Position numbers and translations under genes: made by a program
Shown here: piece after piece, positions 16,073 through 26,803 of the stretch
Layout: the number at the start of each line of letters is the position of its first letter
Position numbering within the stretch: the first letter of the stretch is position 1
Source of the DNA: Lentisphaeria bacterium
GTDB taxonomy: Bacteria > Verrucomicrobiota > Lentisphaeria > Victivallales > UBA1829
Assembly (NCBI GenBank): GCA_017541665.1
Contig: JAFXYP010000030.1
Location: forward strand, 1 to 64,000
Reading direction: 5' to 3'
Length of the DNA: 64,000 nt
Notes under the pieces: model-generated
Seen by the model: only the letters and a program-made list of their open reading frames with translations
What the model was told of the DNA's origin: nothing
The model's database searches: none

Positions 16073-17878
16073 TCAGTCCTCCAGGATCTTGTCGATGGCG
16101 GCGGCTTTCTTGAGGAGGTCGGCCGCGGCCTTGTCGGAGATGCCGAAGGTGTTGACCGCGGCTTCCATGGCATCGGCATGACCGTCGAAATTGCCTTCGA
16201 GGAATTTCACGGAGCCGTCGCCGAACGCGATGAAGATGCCGTCGAAGAAATCGTTGGGGTCTTCATAGAAGACGATGGTCTCTTCCGGGTTGTCGGCCTT
16301 GGCCGCGGCTTCCGGGGAGATGAGGACGGTGAACGGGAACTCTTCCGCGGCGTCATCGGTCGCCATTTCCTGCTTCGCCTCGTCCCACTTCGCGAAGACC
16401 GCGCCGCTGCCGTCCTCCGCGATGGCGAAGAAGACGCAGGGGCTTTCCGGGATCGTCGCTTCCTTCAGCAGTGCGAGCGCGGCGGTGGCGCCGAACTGGC
16501 GGTTCAGCTGTTCGATGTCGTCGACATCGGAGCCGCCGACGTTTTTCATGACGGTCATGATGCTCTGCGCGATCGGGCCGAGATAGGGCAGGACGCCGGA
16601 GACGACGCCCGCGACCGTGCCGGAGTTCAGGAGCGCGACCTGGAGATCGGACGTGATCGTGGTGAAGAGGAGGCCGTCGGCGCTGATCTGCGCGGTGTAG
16701 AGGATGCTGTGGAGGTTCTGGTTGAGGAAGATGGAAGGATCGGCCGTCGGGACCGCTCCGCCGGTGATGCCGGCCGCTGCCGAGTTGATCACGCCGGCGA
16801 GGCTGGCGATGGTCTTGAAGTAGTCCTCGGAGACCCAGGAGAAGCTGGAGAAGTCTTTGCTCGCGAGCGCAAGCATTTTGGCGAATTCGGCGTTGGAGGT
16901 CAGGTCGGAGCCCTTGCCGGCGATGCGGTCGCGGATGGCGGCCTCGTCATTGGTGGCGATGAGGTAGTTTCCGGCCTGGAAGATCGCGATGCCCTCGACG
17001 GGGACGAACTTGCCGTCCTTCACGAGCTCGGGGCTGGACTGGGTGAGGAAGTTCTCCAGCGCTTTCCAGCAGAGATCGCTCTTCGTGGTGAGGATGAGCG
17101 CGAACTTCGGGATCATGGACATGATGGCGGCTTCGGGGGCTTCCCCCTCGGTCGCGCCCTGGAGGTCTTCCTCCTTGAACTCGCGGCCTTCCGCATAGAA
17201 CGAGATGCCGGAGATGCAGTCCAGGAGCTTGTCGGGCTGGATGCCGGAACTGGCGAGCGCGGAGATCTGCTGGTCGACGACCGCCATGGTGTCCTCATCC
17301 AGGATGGAACGGACCTTCTTGTCGATGAACGCATAGAGCGCGCCGGGCTCAAGTTTCGTGGTGACGGCGATGGCGGATTTCGGGGAGGCGAGCTTGAGCT
17401 CGGGAGCCGGGCCGTTCGAGGCGGCGCCGACCATGTCCCAGAACAGTCCCTTGTGCTCCGGCGCATACTCGAAGTCGATGCAGCGGTAGTAGTCGCCGTT
17501 CTTCTTGACGCTGGAGCCGCATCCGAGGAAGGTCTTCAGGCCGAATTCGTCGCCGACGAAACCGCGGATGGCGTCGAAGATCTCCTTAGCCTGGGGGACT
17601 TCCTCCGGGATCAGGGTGCCGAACGAATCAAACATCTTGTCGACCATCTGGTAGGCCGCGGCGCCGTCCGTGAAGCTGTAGGCGATGCCGCCCTTTTCGA
17701 GGCGGCCTGTGGTGATGTCGAAGACGGCGTTTCCGGTGCCGGCGGCTGCGGCGGATGCGGAACCGGTGCTTCCGGCGGCTGCCTCTGCGGCTTCTTCCTT
17801 GCCGCAGCTGATGCATGTGACCGCGGCGAGGGCGGATACCGCGAACGCGGCGATCCAGGCGAATTTCGAGTGTTTCAT
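16073..17878 (-). CDS. Large alanine-rich lipoprotein of unknown function, DUF3352-like
   Basis: 601 residues. The N-terminus (MKHSKFAWIAAFAVSALAAV, then TCISCGKEE) is a lipoprotein signal with serine just before the modified cysteine, followed by an Ala/Gly/Ser linker. The rest is a soluble alpha/beta protein. Segments such as GIAIFQAGNYLIATNDEAAI and SNAEFAKMLALASKD recall DUF3352 proteins, which have this periodic layout and unknown function; that match is tentative. GGAG lies 8 nt before ATG 17878. It is monocistronic, with its own promoter (17972-17999) and terminator. Anchoring in the cell envelope is inferred from the signal. Confidence 0.75.
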   Translation of the reverse strand: MKHSKFAWIAAFAVSALAAVTCISCGKEEAAEAAAGSTGSASAAAAGTGNAVFDITTGRLEKGGIAYSFTDGAAAYQMVDKMFDSFGTLIPEEVPQAKEIFDAIRGFVGDEFGLKTFLGCGSSVKKNGDYYRCIDFEYAPEHKGLFWDMVGAASNGPAPELKLASPKSAIAVTTKLEPGALYAFIDKKVRSILDEDTMAVVDQQISALASSGIQPDKLLDCISGISFYAEGREFKEEDLQGATEGEAPEAAIMSMIPKFALILTTKSDLCWKALENFLTQSSPELVKDGKFVPVEGIAIFQAGNYLIATNDEAAIRDRIAGKGSDLTSNAEFAKMLALASKDFSSFSWVSEDYFKTIASLAGVINSAAAGITGGAVPTADPSIFLNQNLHSILYTAQISADGLLFTTITSDLQVALLNSGTVAGVVSGVLPYLGPIAQSIMTVMKNVGGSDVDDIEQLNRQFGATAALALLKEATIPESPCVFFAIAEDGSGAVFAKWDEAKQEMATDDAAEEFPFTVLISPEAAAKADNPEETIVFYEDPNDFFDGIFIAFGDGSVKFLEGNFDGHADAMEAAVNTFGISDKAAADLLKKAAAIDKILED

Positions 17879-17971
17879 GGGGATATCTCCTTGGTGAAAT
17901 ATGGGTTAATTGTAAATGAAAATGAGTTGTTTCTCCCCACAGGCGAACGTCTGTGCGGAGCCAATTCTATA

Positions 17972-17999
17972 AATCTACACCACAAGGCTTTTTTTTCAA
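17972..17999 (-). promoter_or_regulatory. Sigma70-type promoter of the 601-residue lipoprotein gene
   Basis: Minus strand TTGAAA (17994-17999), 16-bp spacer, TAGATT (17972-17977). Confidence 0.5.
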
Positions 18000-18174
18000 A
18001 CGGATACCGAAGCAATTAAAACATAATTCAGAAAAAAAGAAAAAAGAATGAAATTGCGGCCGGGAACGGCATCGGGTTGCGCGGCTTTCCCGTGAAAAAG
18101 GGCAGGGGGCGCATGGACCGGATGCGGAAAGGCGGAAAACGGCGGCATTTTTCGGTTTTTTTCAAGTGTCGCTC

Positions 18175-18202
18175 TTGATTTTTCTGCTGCATCGCCTATT
18201 GT
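18175..18202 (+). promoter_or_regulatory. Sigma70-type promoter before the 18252 gene
   Basis: TTGATT (18175-18180), 16-bp spacer, TATTGT (18197-18202), 50 bp before ATG 18252. Confidence 0.6.
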
Positions 18203-18251
18203 TTTTAATGCATCTTTTTCCCGCACATCCTTTCTGAAAGGGGTTGAAACC

Positions 18252-18782
18252 ATGACACATGATGAAATCAAAGCGTTCATCGCGGACCGCACCCGCGAAG
18301 GACATAATCTCTCCAAAATCCAGGACATGCTCGCCGAACGGGGCGTGAAGATGACGTTCATGGAACTGCGCCTCATCGCGTCCGAGATCGAAACGTCGTT
18401 CTGGCAGCAGTCCGACCCGAAGCCGGAACCCGCCCCCGAACCGAAACAGGCGACGCAGGAACCCGCGCCCGCCGATGAGACGGACAATTTCCCGGAGGAC
18501 GAACCCGGAGCGGAAGAGCTTCCCCCGGACGATGCGGCTGCAGGCGAAGCCCCCGCCGCGGATGGGGAAGCGAAGCCGCGCGGCCGTACCACCGTCACGC
18601 TCGACCAGCTCGCGCGGCCCGGATTCCTGGCGACCGGCGGCGTGCAGTTCGGCTCCGGTGCGAGCGGGAACTGGTGCCTTGACCAGATGGGCCGCCTGAT
18701 GTTCGAGAAGCTCGAAGGCAAGCCCGACCGCCAGGACCTGCAGGAATTCCAGCTGGAGCTCCAGCGCATGTTTGCGAACTGA
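18252..18782 (+). CDS. Acidic protein of unknown function with helical N-terminal domain
   Basis: 176 residues, no signal peptide. Residues 1-50 (TRE..NLSKIQDMLAERGVKMTFMELR) read like a small helix-turn-helix or winged fold in which an index of positions alternates charged and hydrophobic residues. Residues 55-105 are a Pro/Glu/Ala-rich acidic linker. Residues 108-176 form a second conserved-looking block (TVTLDQLARPGFLATGGVQF, then WCLDQMGRLMFEKL) ending in LQRMFAN. I do not recognise the family. GAAAGGGG precedes ATG 18252. It is 68 bp before mscS in the same direction, so cotranscription is likely. DNA binding is only a guess. Confidence 0.75.
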   Translation: MTHDEIKAFIADRTREGHNLSKIQDMLAERGVKMTFMELRLIASEIETSFWQQSDPKPEPAPEPKQATQEPAPADETDNFPEDEPGAEELPPDDAAAGEAPAADGEAKPRGRTTVTLDQLARPGFLATGGVQFGSGASGNWCLDQMGRLMFEKLEGKPDRQDLQEFQLELQRMFAN

Positions 18783-18850
18783 TCCGTTTTTTTCCTGTTT
18801 TCAACTGTAAAACTCACATATTTCCTCCAAAAACAAGAAAGGTGTTTGCC

Positions 18851-19867
18851 ATGATCCCCTATGCCCTGATCGCCGCGACCGCGGAAGCCGTCGAGACCGT
18901 CGCTTCCGCCGCAGAAAAAACTGCTGCTGCCCCCTCCGCCACGACTGTCCCGCAGAAACAGTCCCTCCTCGAAAGCCAGCTGAACGAGGCCGACAGTGTG
19001 GTCCGCCAGATCCAGGAGCAGGGCACCGGGTTCTTCTCGAACCTGTGGGATAAACACAGCGACGACGTGATCCGGTTCGTGAAGGTCGTCATCCTGACGC
19101 TCGTCGTGCTTGTGGCCGCGAAACTCATCTCCATGGCGGTGCGGAAGATCATCGCCCGCTCGTTCAAGAAGTTCGAGGGCGACGAATCCCTCACGCACGC
19201 CACCTACACGATCGTCCGCACGCTCATCTGGGTGATCGCCATGCTGATCATCCTCGACCTCTTCGGGTTCAACACCGCCAGCATCCTGACCGTGCTCGGC
19301 GCCGCCGGCCTCGCCATCGGCCTCGCCATGAAGGATTCGCTCAGCAACATCGCCGCCGGCATCATGCTCCTGATCCTCCGCCCGTACAAGCTCGGCGACT
19401 ACATCGACTGCGGCAGCGTCAGCGGCACCATTCAGCAGATGGGGCTCTTCTCCACCGTGCTGAAGACTCCGGACGGCCTCTTCATCTCCGCCCCGAACAG
19501 CGTGGTCTTCGGGACGCCGATCAAGAACTATTCGCGCAACCCGACCCGCCGTTCGGACATCACGGTCGGCATCGCGTACGCCGATTCGCTCCCCGTCGCC
19601 GTAAAGGCGTTGATGGAGATCATGGAGCAGGAGCCGATGATCCTGAAGGATCCCGCGCCGGAAGTGCTCGTGGCGGAACTCGCCGACAGCTCCGTGCAGC
19701 TCACGCTCCGCTACTGGACCGCCACCGAGAACTACTGGCCCGCCTACTGGACCGTCAAGGCTCAGCTCAAGCCCGCCATCGAAAAGGCCGGACTCAACAT
19801 CCCGTTCCCGCAACGCGTCGTCACGTTCGTCAACGCCCCGGACGCGAACGCGAAGCCCGGCGCGTAA
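18851..19867 (+). CDS. mscS: MscS-family mechanosensitive channel
   Basis: Small-conductance channel that opens under membrane tension and releases solutes on hypo-osmotic shock. 338 residues: an N-terminal region that may include a signal-like segment (PYALIAATAEAV), then three membrane helices (about 75-100, 120-145, 150-180). The pore helix shows GAAGLAIGLAMKDSLSNIAAGIMLL, as in MscS TM3, followed by RPYKLGDYI and the beta domain with NYSRNPTRR. ATG 18851 is used with GAAAGG about 10 nt upstream; a GTG at 18842 is in frame but less likely. Two strong hairpins after the stop (19875-19978) probably end the transcript. Confidence 0.92.
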   Translation: MIPYALIAATAEAVETVASAAEKTAAAPSATTVPQKQSLLESQLNEADSVVRQIQEQGTGFFSNLWDKHSDDVIRFVKVVILTLVVLVAAKLISMAVRKIIARSFKKFEGDESLTHATYTIVRTLIWVIAMLIILDLFGFNTASILTVLGAAGLAIGLAMKDSLSNIAAGIMLLILRPYKLGDYIDCGSVSGTIQQMGLFSTVLKTPDGLFISAPNSVVFGTPIKNYSRNPTRRSDITVGIAYADSLPVAVKALMEIMEQEPMILKDPAPEVLVAELADSSVQLTLRYWTATENYWPAYWTVKAQLKPAIEKAGLNIPFPQRVVTFVNAPDANAKPGA

Positions 19868-19874
19868 TCTCAAG

Positions 19875-19978
19875 CGCCGCCGCCCGTTTCCGCTTCGGAA
19901 ACGAGCCCGGCGTGTAAGAGAAAGAGAGAAGAGCCTGCCAGTCTGTTTCATCCCGGGCCGCCCATTGGCGAGCCCGGG
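19875..19978 (+). terminator. Two GC-rich hairpins after mscS
   Basis: Stem one pairs CGCCG/CGGCG outside CGTTTCC/GGAAACG (19875-19912). Stem two pairs CCCGGGC/GCCCGGG (19952-19978). Neither has a long T run, so termination is probable but not certain. The rest of 19979-20238 has no gene I can support; it holds short GAGC-type repeats around 20117-20160. Confidence 0.5.
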
Positions 19979-20238
19979 ATAATAAGTCTTATGAGACCTG
20001 TTTGACCTATATTTTCCCCCCCCCGGTAATTACTGTCCGCATCCCGCCTCGTCTGAGGAGAAAAAGCCCTGAGTCCCGGTTTTCGATTTTGCGTTCGCGG
20101 TAAGTAAAAGGATGTCGAGCATAAGCGAGCTTACCGAGGAGCGCAGCGACCACCGGACGCAAAGCATTCATTTCTGATGTGACGGATTCGCTTTGGTACG
20201 AGCCAGATGCCTTTTTACAGATTATTTCCCTTTCCTGC

Positions 20239-20267
20239 TTGACAATCGAAATTCCATGTGGTATTTT
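20239..20267 (+). promoter_or_regulatory. Sigma70 promoter of the DUF262-HNH gene
   Basis: TTGACA (20239-20244), 17-bp spacer, TATTTT (20262-20267), 68 bp before ATG 20336. Confidence 0.75.
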
Positions 20268-20335
20268 GAAATCGTTTCTTAACGAAACCATCAACCCCGT
20301 CCATCCCCAAAGACGCAATCAACCGGAGAGCCAAA

Positions 20336-21688
20336 ATGAACCAGGAAGAAGAAAACGACATCATTTTTGAAACTGATATTGACCAGTCAGATGAAGAATG
20401 TGTTGGACACGATATTGAACAGCGGGAAGTTTACTACCAGCCGGCTGACGACAGGGTGATCAATTTGTATCGTTCCTGGAAAAATGGAGAGCTGATTGTT
20501 CAGCCGGATTTCCAACGCCTGTATGTCTGGGATGCCCAGAAGGCGACAAGCCTCATCGAATCCGCTTTGATAGGAATCCCTCTCCCTGTCATTTACCTGT
20601 TCGAGGAGGACAGAATAAGAAAATCCGTTATAGACGGCCAGCAGCGCCTGACAGCCTTCTTTTCATTTCTCGACGGAACCTTTCCCGACGGTTCAGAATT
20701 CAAACTTCGGAAAATGCAGGTCTTTCCGGAACTGAAAGGCAAGCTGTTTTCACAGCTGGATAGAGAATACAGAAAACGCATAGAAGAGTGTTCAATTCGG
20801 ACTGTCACTTTTCTGAAGAATTCAGATCCAGAGCTTAAGTTTAACGTTTTTGAACGGCTTAACACGGGAGCAGTCGCCCTTAATGACCAGGAATTGAGGA
20901 ATTGCATTTATCACGGGGCATATAATAAATTGCTGAAAGAACTCGCTTCTGATCCGGATTTCAAGTATATTCTCGGAATAGAAGGAAAAGAGAGAAGAAT
21001 GCAGGATGTTGAACTCGTGCTGCGTTTCTGCGCATTCTTAAATAAGACCTACCTCAACTACAAACCTCCGATGAGAAGCTTCCTGAACGAAGAAATGAGG
21101 GAGAATCGATTTTTGACGAAAGAAAAGGCGGATAAGATCAGGGCGGCCTTCAAAAACACCGTTTCCCTTATTAAATCCATGCGGGGAGAAAAGGCTTTTC
21201 GGCGGTACAATGTCGGGACGCAGGATAAGACAGCCGGCGACTGGGAGCCCAAGAAATTCAGCGCATCCCTGTATGACGTCCTTATGTTCGGATTTGCCGA
21301 CAAGGACAAGAATCTGGTGATGAGGAACCTGGATGCCATCAACGAGGCTTATGTCGACCTCATGTCAAATGATAAAGTCTTTTGTGAAAGCATCGAACGT
21401 TCGACGAGCAGTCAACAGGCTGTGAGGAAACGTTTTGACATCTGGCGCATGACCCTTGACTCGATCCTCGATGAAGATTCCAAACAGCCGCGATGTTTTT
21501 CCAAAGCGTTGAAACAACGTCTATTTGAAAAGAATCCGACCTGCGAAATCTGCGGACAGGAGATCAAAACCATAGATGATGCGGCGATTGACCATATCGA
21601 ACAGTATTGGAGAGGGGGACAAACGATCCCCGAAAACGCCCGTTTGGCTCATCGCTACTGCAATTGCCACCGGAACCGGAATGATTGA
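20336..21688 (+). CDS. DUF262 (GmrSD N-type) protein with C-terminal HNH nuclease domain
   Basis: 450 residues. Residues about 40-150 form a DUF262 domain, a ParB/Srx-like NTPase fold, with IVQPDFQRLYVW, GIPLPVIYLF and the signature SVIDGQQRLTAFF. A helical middle follows. The C-terminus is an HNH/Cys4-type nuclease: CEICGQEI, AIDHIEQYWRGG, RLAHRYCNCHRNRND. In GmrSD, BrxU and SspE, DUF262 plus nuclease cuts modified or phage DNA, so a defence role is likely. It is much more AT-rich than its neighbours, has its own promoter, and stands alone among core genes, suggesting acquisition by transfer. GGAG lies 7 nt before ATG. Target specificity is unknown. Confidence 0.88.
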   Translation: MNQEEENDIIFETDIDQSDEECVGHDIEQREVYYQPADDRVINLYRSWKNGELIVQPDFQRLYVWDAQKATSLIESALIGIPLPVIYLFEEDRIRKSVIDGQQRLTAFFSFLDGTFPDGSEFKLRKMQVFPELKGKLFSQLDREYRKRIEECSIRTVTFLKNSDPELKFNVFERLNTGAVALNDQELRNCIYHGAYNKLLKELASDPDFKYILGIEGKERRMQDVELVLRFCAFLNKTYLNYKPPMRSFLNEEMRENRFLTKEKADKIRAAFKNTVSLIKSMRGEKAFRRYNVGTQDKTAGDWEPKKFSASLYDVLMFGFADKDKNLVMRNLDAINEAYVDLMSNDKVFCESIERSTSSQQAVRKRFDIWRMTLDSILDEDSKQPRCFSKALKQRLFEKNPTCEICGQEIKTIDDAAIDHIEQYWRGGQTIPENARLAHRYCNCHRNRND

Positions 21689-21727
21689 CTCCACCGGGGC
21701 GCAATAATACCGTAACTTGTTTCCCGT

Positions 21728-22291
21728 TCAGTTTTCGGCGGGGGCGTCCTGAGCGGAGTCCCGGCACAGGACGTTCATCGCCATCTTGAAGAGGGAGAAG
21801 GTGACGTCGGCGTCGTAGGCGGCGCGGTGGGGCTGGCCGGGGAAATTGTCCGGCACGGGGAACTTCGTGCGGAGGAATTCGAGGCTGTAGCTGGAAAGAC
21901 CGGGGTAGGCGCGGCGGAAGATCGGGATGCTGTCGTAGGCGCCGCCGGGGATCAGCTCCATGCCGCAGCGCGCGAGGCTCTCCTGCATGAACGACAGGTC
22001 GAACCGGGCGTTGTGCGCCACGAGGCGCGATTTCCGGGCGAAATCCATGAACTTGAACCCGGCCTCCTTGAACTTCGGAGCATCCGCGACCATTTCGTCG
22101 TCGATGCCGGTGAGCGCGGTCAGGCGCGGCGGGATCGGCACGCCCGGGTTCACGAGCGTCTGGAACCTCGAGATGGAGCCATCGAGCTCCACGCGGACCG
22201 CGCCGATCTCGATGATGCGGTCTCGGATCGCGCTGAACCCGGTCGTTTCGAGGTCGAAGACGGTGAACGGTCCTGTGCTGAGCCAGTTCAT
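21728..22291 (-). CDS. DnaQ-like 3'-5' exonuclease (DEDDh family)
   Basis: 187 residues with the exonuclease motifs in order: FDLETTGFS (Exo I, Asp and Glu), LVAHNARFDLSF (Exo II Asp) and PHRAAYDADVTF (Exo III His and Asp). It is the size of a stand-alone epsilon-like or RNase T-like proofreading exonuclease, without a polymerase domain. It may serve as the replicative proofreader or in DNA repair; sequence alone cannot decide. It lies 39 bp after glgP on the same strand and may be cotranscribed. Its end faces the DUF262-HNH gene with a 39-bp gap. Confidence 0.9.
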   Translation of the reverse strand: MNWLSTGPFTVFDLETTGFSAIRDRIIEIGAVRVELDGSISRFQTLVNPGVPIPPRLTALTGIDDEMVADAPKFKEAGFKFMDFARKSRLVAHNARFDLSFMQESLARCGMELIPGGAYDSIPIFRRAYPGLSSYSLEFLRTKFPVPDNFPGQPHRAAYDADVTFSLFKMAMNVLCRDSAQDAPAEN

Positions 22292-22330
22292 GGGGGGATT
22301 CCCGAATCTCTGCGTCCGCCGGGGCGGCCG

Positions 22331-24817
<2,487 letters not shown>

Positions 24818-24956
24818 GGTTTGGAAACTCCTTCTGCAAAGGTAGGGGAAAAACGGTGTCTTTTGCCGGGCGGTGCAGTTGCCCGGCGGATGCGCGGACC
24901 CGGCGCAGGATGTCCCCCCGACACTTCGGGTGCGCGCATGCAATTGCAACAAATAT

Positions 24957-24985
24957 AATATACTCCTGAAAGCCGCCGTTTTCAA
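24957..24985 (-). promoter_or_regulatory. Sigma70 promoter of glgP
   Basis: Minus strand TTGAAA (24980-24985), 17-bp spacer, TATATT (24957-24962), 140-nt leader. Confidence 0.75.
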
Positions 24986-25112
24986 CCCGGAATGCCCTTC
25001 GCGGGAGGAAAAACATCGGATCACGGTCGTCCCGGACAGGCGGGGGCTGCGTTAAAAAACGATGCAAAAACCGATCGGGAAAGGAAAAAGCCTGTTTTCC
25101 GTCCCGGCGGTC

Positions 25113-25140
25113 TTGATTTCAACCGTTTCAAGTCTATATT
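25113..25140 (+). promoter_or_regulatory. Sigma70-type promoter of the glycine cleavage operon
   Basis: TTGATT (25113-25118), 16-bp spacer, TATATT (25135-25140). The leader before ATG 25225 is about 80 nt and shows no glycine riboswitch. Confidence 0.65.
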
Positions 25141-25224
25141 ATTTTGATACGTTTTTTTTGACAGCAACCGCAAGTCCCGGCATATCCTGTTTCCCCGGCA
25201 TCAGCTCAAGAAAGGCATCTCTCC

Positions 25225-26331
25225 ATGGACGAATCTCTTCTGAAAACCCCGTTGGCCGATGAACACGTCGCACTCGGCGCACGCATGGTTCCCTTTGCCG
25301 GCTGGTACATGCCGGTCCAGTACAAGGAAGGCATCCTCGCCGAACACAAATACACCCGGGAGCACGTCTCCCTGTTCGATATCTGCCACATGGGCGAGTT
25401 TACCGCCGCCGGACCCGGCGTGGCGGAGGCGCTCGACGCGGCGCTGGCGCGGTCCGTGGCCGACCAGAAGGACGGCGTCTGCCGCTACAATTTCCTGCTG
25501 AACGATGCGGGCGGCGTAATCGACGACCTGATCGTGTACCGGATGGGCGCGGAGGAGTTCTTCATCGTGGTGAACGCGGCGCGGATCGCGGTCGACTTCG
25601 CCGAACTCCGCAAGCGGCTCCCCGCTTCGGTGAAACTGGAGAACCTGTCCGATGCCACGGCGAAATTCGATCTGCAGGGGCCGGATTCCCTGAACGTGCT
25701 CGTTTCGCTCGGTCTGGACGCCGCCGCCCTGCCGAAGTATTATCATTGGGCGAAGTTCAACCTCTTCGGACTGGACATGCTCATCAGCCGAACGGGCTAC
25801 ACCGGCGAGCTCGGATTCGAGCTGTACTTCGATGCGGCGCACGCGGTCGATGTATGGCGGAAGCTGCTGGCGTGCCCGGGCGTGAAGCCCGCCGGACTCG
25901 GCGCGCGCGACACGCTCCGACTGGAAATGGGCTACCCTCTGTACGGCGACGAGATGGACGAGGCGACCACCCCGGTCGAAGCCGGGTTCGGGGCGCTGCT
26001 GAAACTCGACAGGTCCGCCCGCACGTTCGTCGGGTCCGGCGCGCTCCGCTCCAACCCGCCGAAAAAGCATCTGCGCGGGATCGTCCTGGACGGCCGCCGC
26101 GCCGCCCATACCGGGACGCCCCTGCTGCTCGGCGGTAAACAGGTCGGCACGATCACGTCCGGCACGTTCGCGCCCTCGCTGGGGTGCGCCGTGGCGATGG
26201 CCTACCTCGACGCCGGAGCGGAGGTCCAGGAGGACGCGGAGTTCGACGTGGAGCTCCACCGCGCCGTCGTGAAGGCGAGGCTCTCCCCGCTGCCGTTCTG
26301 GACGCACGGCACGGCCAATCCGAAGGCATGA
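25225..26331 (+). CDS. gcvT: Glycine cleavage system T protein (aminomethyltransferase)
   Basis: Takes the aminomethyl group from the lipoylated H protein and hands it to tetrahydrofolate, releasing ammonia. 368 residues, the expected size. Recognised blocks include MVPFAGWYMPVQY, HVSLFDICHMGEF, NAARIAVDF, LQGPDSLNVL, ISRTGYTGELGFELY and LGARDTLRLEMGYPLYGDE, the last typical of the folate-binding C-terminal part. Start ATG 25225 has AAGAAAGG upstream. First gene of the operon gcvT-gcvH-gcvPA-gcvPB, followed by gcvH after 63 bp. Confidence 0.96.
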   Translation: MDESLLKTPLADEHVALGARMVPFAGWYMPVQYKEGILAEHKYTREHVSLFDICHMGEFTAAGPGVAEALDAALARSVADQKDGVCRYNFLLNDAGGVIDDLIVYRMGAEEFFIVVNAARIAVDFAELRKRLPASVKLENLSDATAKFDLQGPDSLNVLVSLGLDAAALPKYYHWAKFNLFGLDMLISRTGYTGELGFELYFDAAHAVDVWRKLLACPGVKPAGLGARDTLRLEMGYPLYGDEMDEATTPVEAGFGALLKLDRSARTFVGSGALRSNPPKKHLRGIVLDGRRAAHTGTPLLLGGKQVGTITSGTFAPSLGCAVAMAYLDAGAEVQEDAEFDVELHRAVVKARLSPLPFWTHGTANPKA

Positions 26332-26394
26332 ATCCTTTTCCCGTCAATTCAACCTTTTTTTGCAACCATATCAACCTATCATCAGGAGAAAACC

Positions 26395-26763
26395 ATGGCG
26401 AAATATTACGCTGAATCGCACGAATGGATCGAACTTGACGGCACCACGGCCAAGCTCGGTATCTCCCAGTACGCCGCCGACTCCCTCGGCGACATCACCT
26501 ACGTCGAAATCCCCGCGTCCGGCAAGGCCGTTTCGGCGGGCGACGTACTCTGCACGGTCGAATCCGTGAAGGCCGTTTCCGACGTCTATGCGCCCGTCGC
26601 CGGTACCGTCGGCGAAGGCAACGCCGACCTCGAAGCCGATCCCGGCGCGCTCAACGCCGACCCGGAAAACACCTGGATCTGCAAGCTTGAAGGCGTGGAT
26701 GCGGGTTCCTTCGACGGCCTGATGGATGCCGCCGCGTACGCCAAGTTCGTCGAATCTCTCTGA
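26395..26763 (+). CDS. gcvH: Glycine cleavage system H protein
   Basis: Carries the lipoyl arm that shuttles the aminomethyl intermediate between P, T and L proteins. 122 residues. ESHEWIEL is the typical start, and VESVKAVSDVYAPVAG holds the lipoylated lysine (K59). NPENTWICKLE-like sequence (NADPENTWICKLE) marks the C-terminal part. AGGAGA lies about 7 nt before ATG 26395. Between gcvT and gcvPA in the same operon. Confidence 0.97.
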   Translation: MAKYYAESHEWIELDGTTAKLGISQYAADSLGDITYVEIPASGKAVSAGDVLCTVESVKAVSDVYAPVAGTVGEGNADLEADPGALNADPENTWICKLEGVDAGSFDGLMDAAAYAKFVESL

Positions 26764-26803
26764 TCCGTTTTCCCTTCCATCCACCATCAGAAAGGCAAAT
26801 GCC

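Noticed and set aside
20007-20318. Small minus-strand open frame before the DUF262 gene
   Set aside because: No ribosome site, no recognisable motif, and it overlaps the promoter of the DUF262 gene.
25141-25224. Glycine riboswitch before gcvT
   Set aside because: Only about 80 nt lie between the promoter and the ATG and they do not show the paired-glycine-aptamer core; the operon seems not to be controlled this way here.
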